In this document: positions 5,084 to 5,145 of the stretch, piece by piece
Layout: every line of letters starts with the position of its first letter
Position numbering within the stretch: position 1 is the first letter of the stretch
NCBI GenBank assembly: GCA_946407175.1
Contig: CAMJNB010000133.1
Span: 1-5,145 of the forward strand
Length of the DNA stretch: 5,145 bases
Direction: 5' to 3'
Source: an uncultured Selenomonadales bacterium
Lineage (GTDB): Bacteria; Bacillota_C; Negativicutes; Selenomonadales; Selenomonadaceae
Program-made: the position numbers and the translations under genes
The notes under the pieces: model-generated
What the model was told of the DNA's origin: nothing
Database searches by the model: none
What the model saw: only the letters and a program-made list of their open reading frames with translations

Positions 5084-5145
5084 TCAAACATTTTCAACCA
5101 AAATCGGCGAGGATTCCCCCACTTCTGCAAGTGGGGGAGGAATCG
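5084..5145 (-). CDS. Possible C-terminal tail of a gene continuing beyond the right edge
   Basis: One minus-strand frame is open from the window edge to TGA at 5086-5084 and ends in ESSPILVENV. The stop is 28 nt before the terminator at 5055-5025, which is the right place for a gene end. Only about 20 codons are visible and another frame is also open, so this is weak. If the hairpin at 5116-5137 belongs to a transposon end, the tail could be that of a TnpB-type protein; this is inference. Confidence 0.25.
   Translation of the reverse strand, partial: IPPPLAEVGESSPILVENV
5116..5137. repeat. 9-bp GC-rich hairpin at the right edge, possible IS200/IS605-type end
   Basis: CCCCCACTT (5116-5124) and AAGTGGGGG (5129-5137) pair perfectly around a 4-nt loop CTGC. 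GATTC (5112-5116) and GAATC (5140-5144) can extend the stem if two bases are bulged. There is no T-run after it on either strand, so it is not a standard terminator. Such subterminal hairpins are known at the ends of IS200/IS605-family elements and in the 3' part of tnpB transcripts. No transposase gene is visible within the window. Confidence 0.4.

Overview
The window looks like chromosomal DNA from a flagellated diderm Firmicute, most likely a Negativicutes (Selenomonas-type) species. This is inferred from four things seen together: a heptose kinase of LPS core synthesis (outer membrane), a flagellar export ATPase whose sequence and TTG start with a strong AAGGAGG site look firmicute-like, AT-rich DNA, and short GGAGG ribosome sites. 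No taxon marker such as rRNA is present, so this remains an inference.

Layout. Positions 1-323 hold no convincing gene, but contain a 12-bp direct repeat, a good sigma-A-like promoter and a short heptamer repeat just before the first ribosome site. Two + strand genes follow, overlapping by ATGA: a D-glycero-beta-D-manno-heptose-7-phosphate kinase (324-1304) and a FecCD/BtuC-type ABC transporter permease (1301-2272). They converge on a minus-strand series that reads right to left: an 80-residue antitoxin-like protein (4964-4722), a VapC-type PIN-domain toxin (4729-4325), an unrecognised 179-residue protein (4321-3782) and the flagellar ATPase FliI (3665-2349). At the right edge there is a hairpin terminator, perhaps the last codons of another minus-strand gene, and a GC-rich hairpin of the kind found at IS200/IS605-type ends.

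Function. The kinase makes the heptose-1,7-bisphosphate needed for LPS inner core. It is the kinase half only, so the nucleotidyltransferase must be encoded elsewhere. The permease is the membrane part of an iron-siderophore, haem or cobalamin importer, and its ATPase and binding protein are not here. FliI powers flagellar type III export, but its usual partners FliH and FliJ are not adjacent. The PIN toxin and the small gene before it form a toxin-antitoxin module with its own promoter; the 179-residue gene follows after 3 nt and is probably co-transcribed.

The most unusual structure is a family of degenerate 7-bp tandem repeats (roughly NNTAGCT, or TAAGCTC) in every sizeable intergenic gap of the left and middle part: 287-307, 2268-2370 and 3683-3765. 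The repeats abut ribosome sites and run into gene ends, supplying the TAG stop codons of both the permease and fliI and the last codons of fliI.
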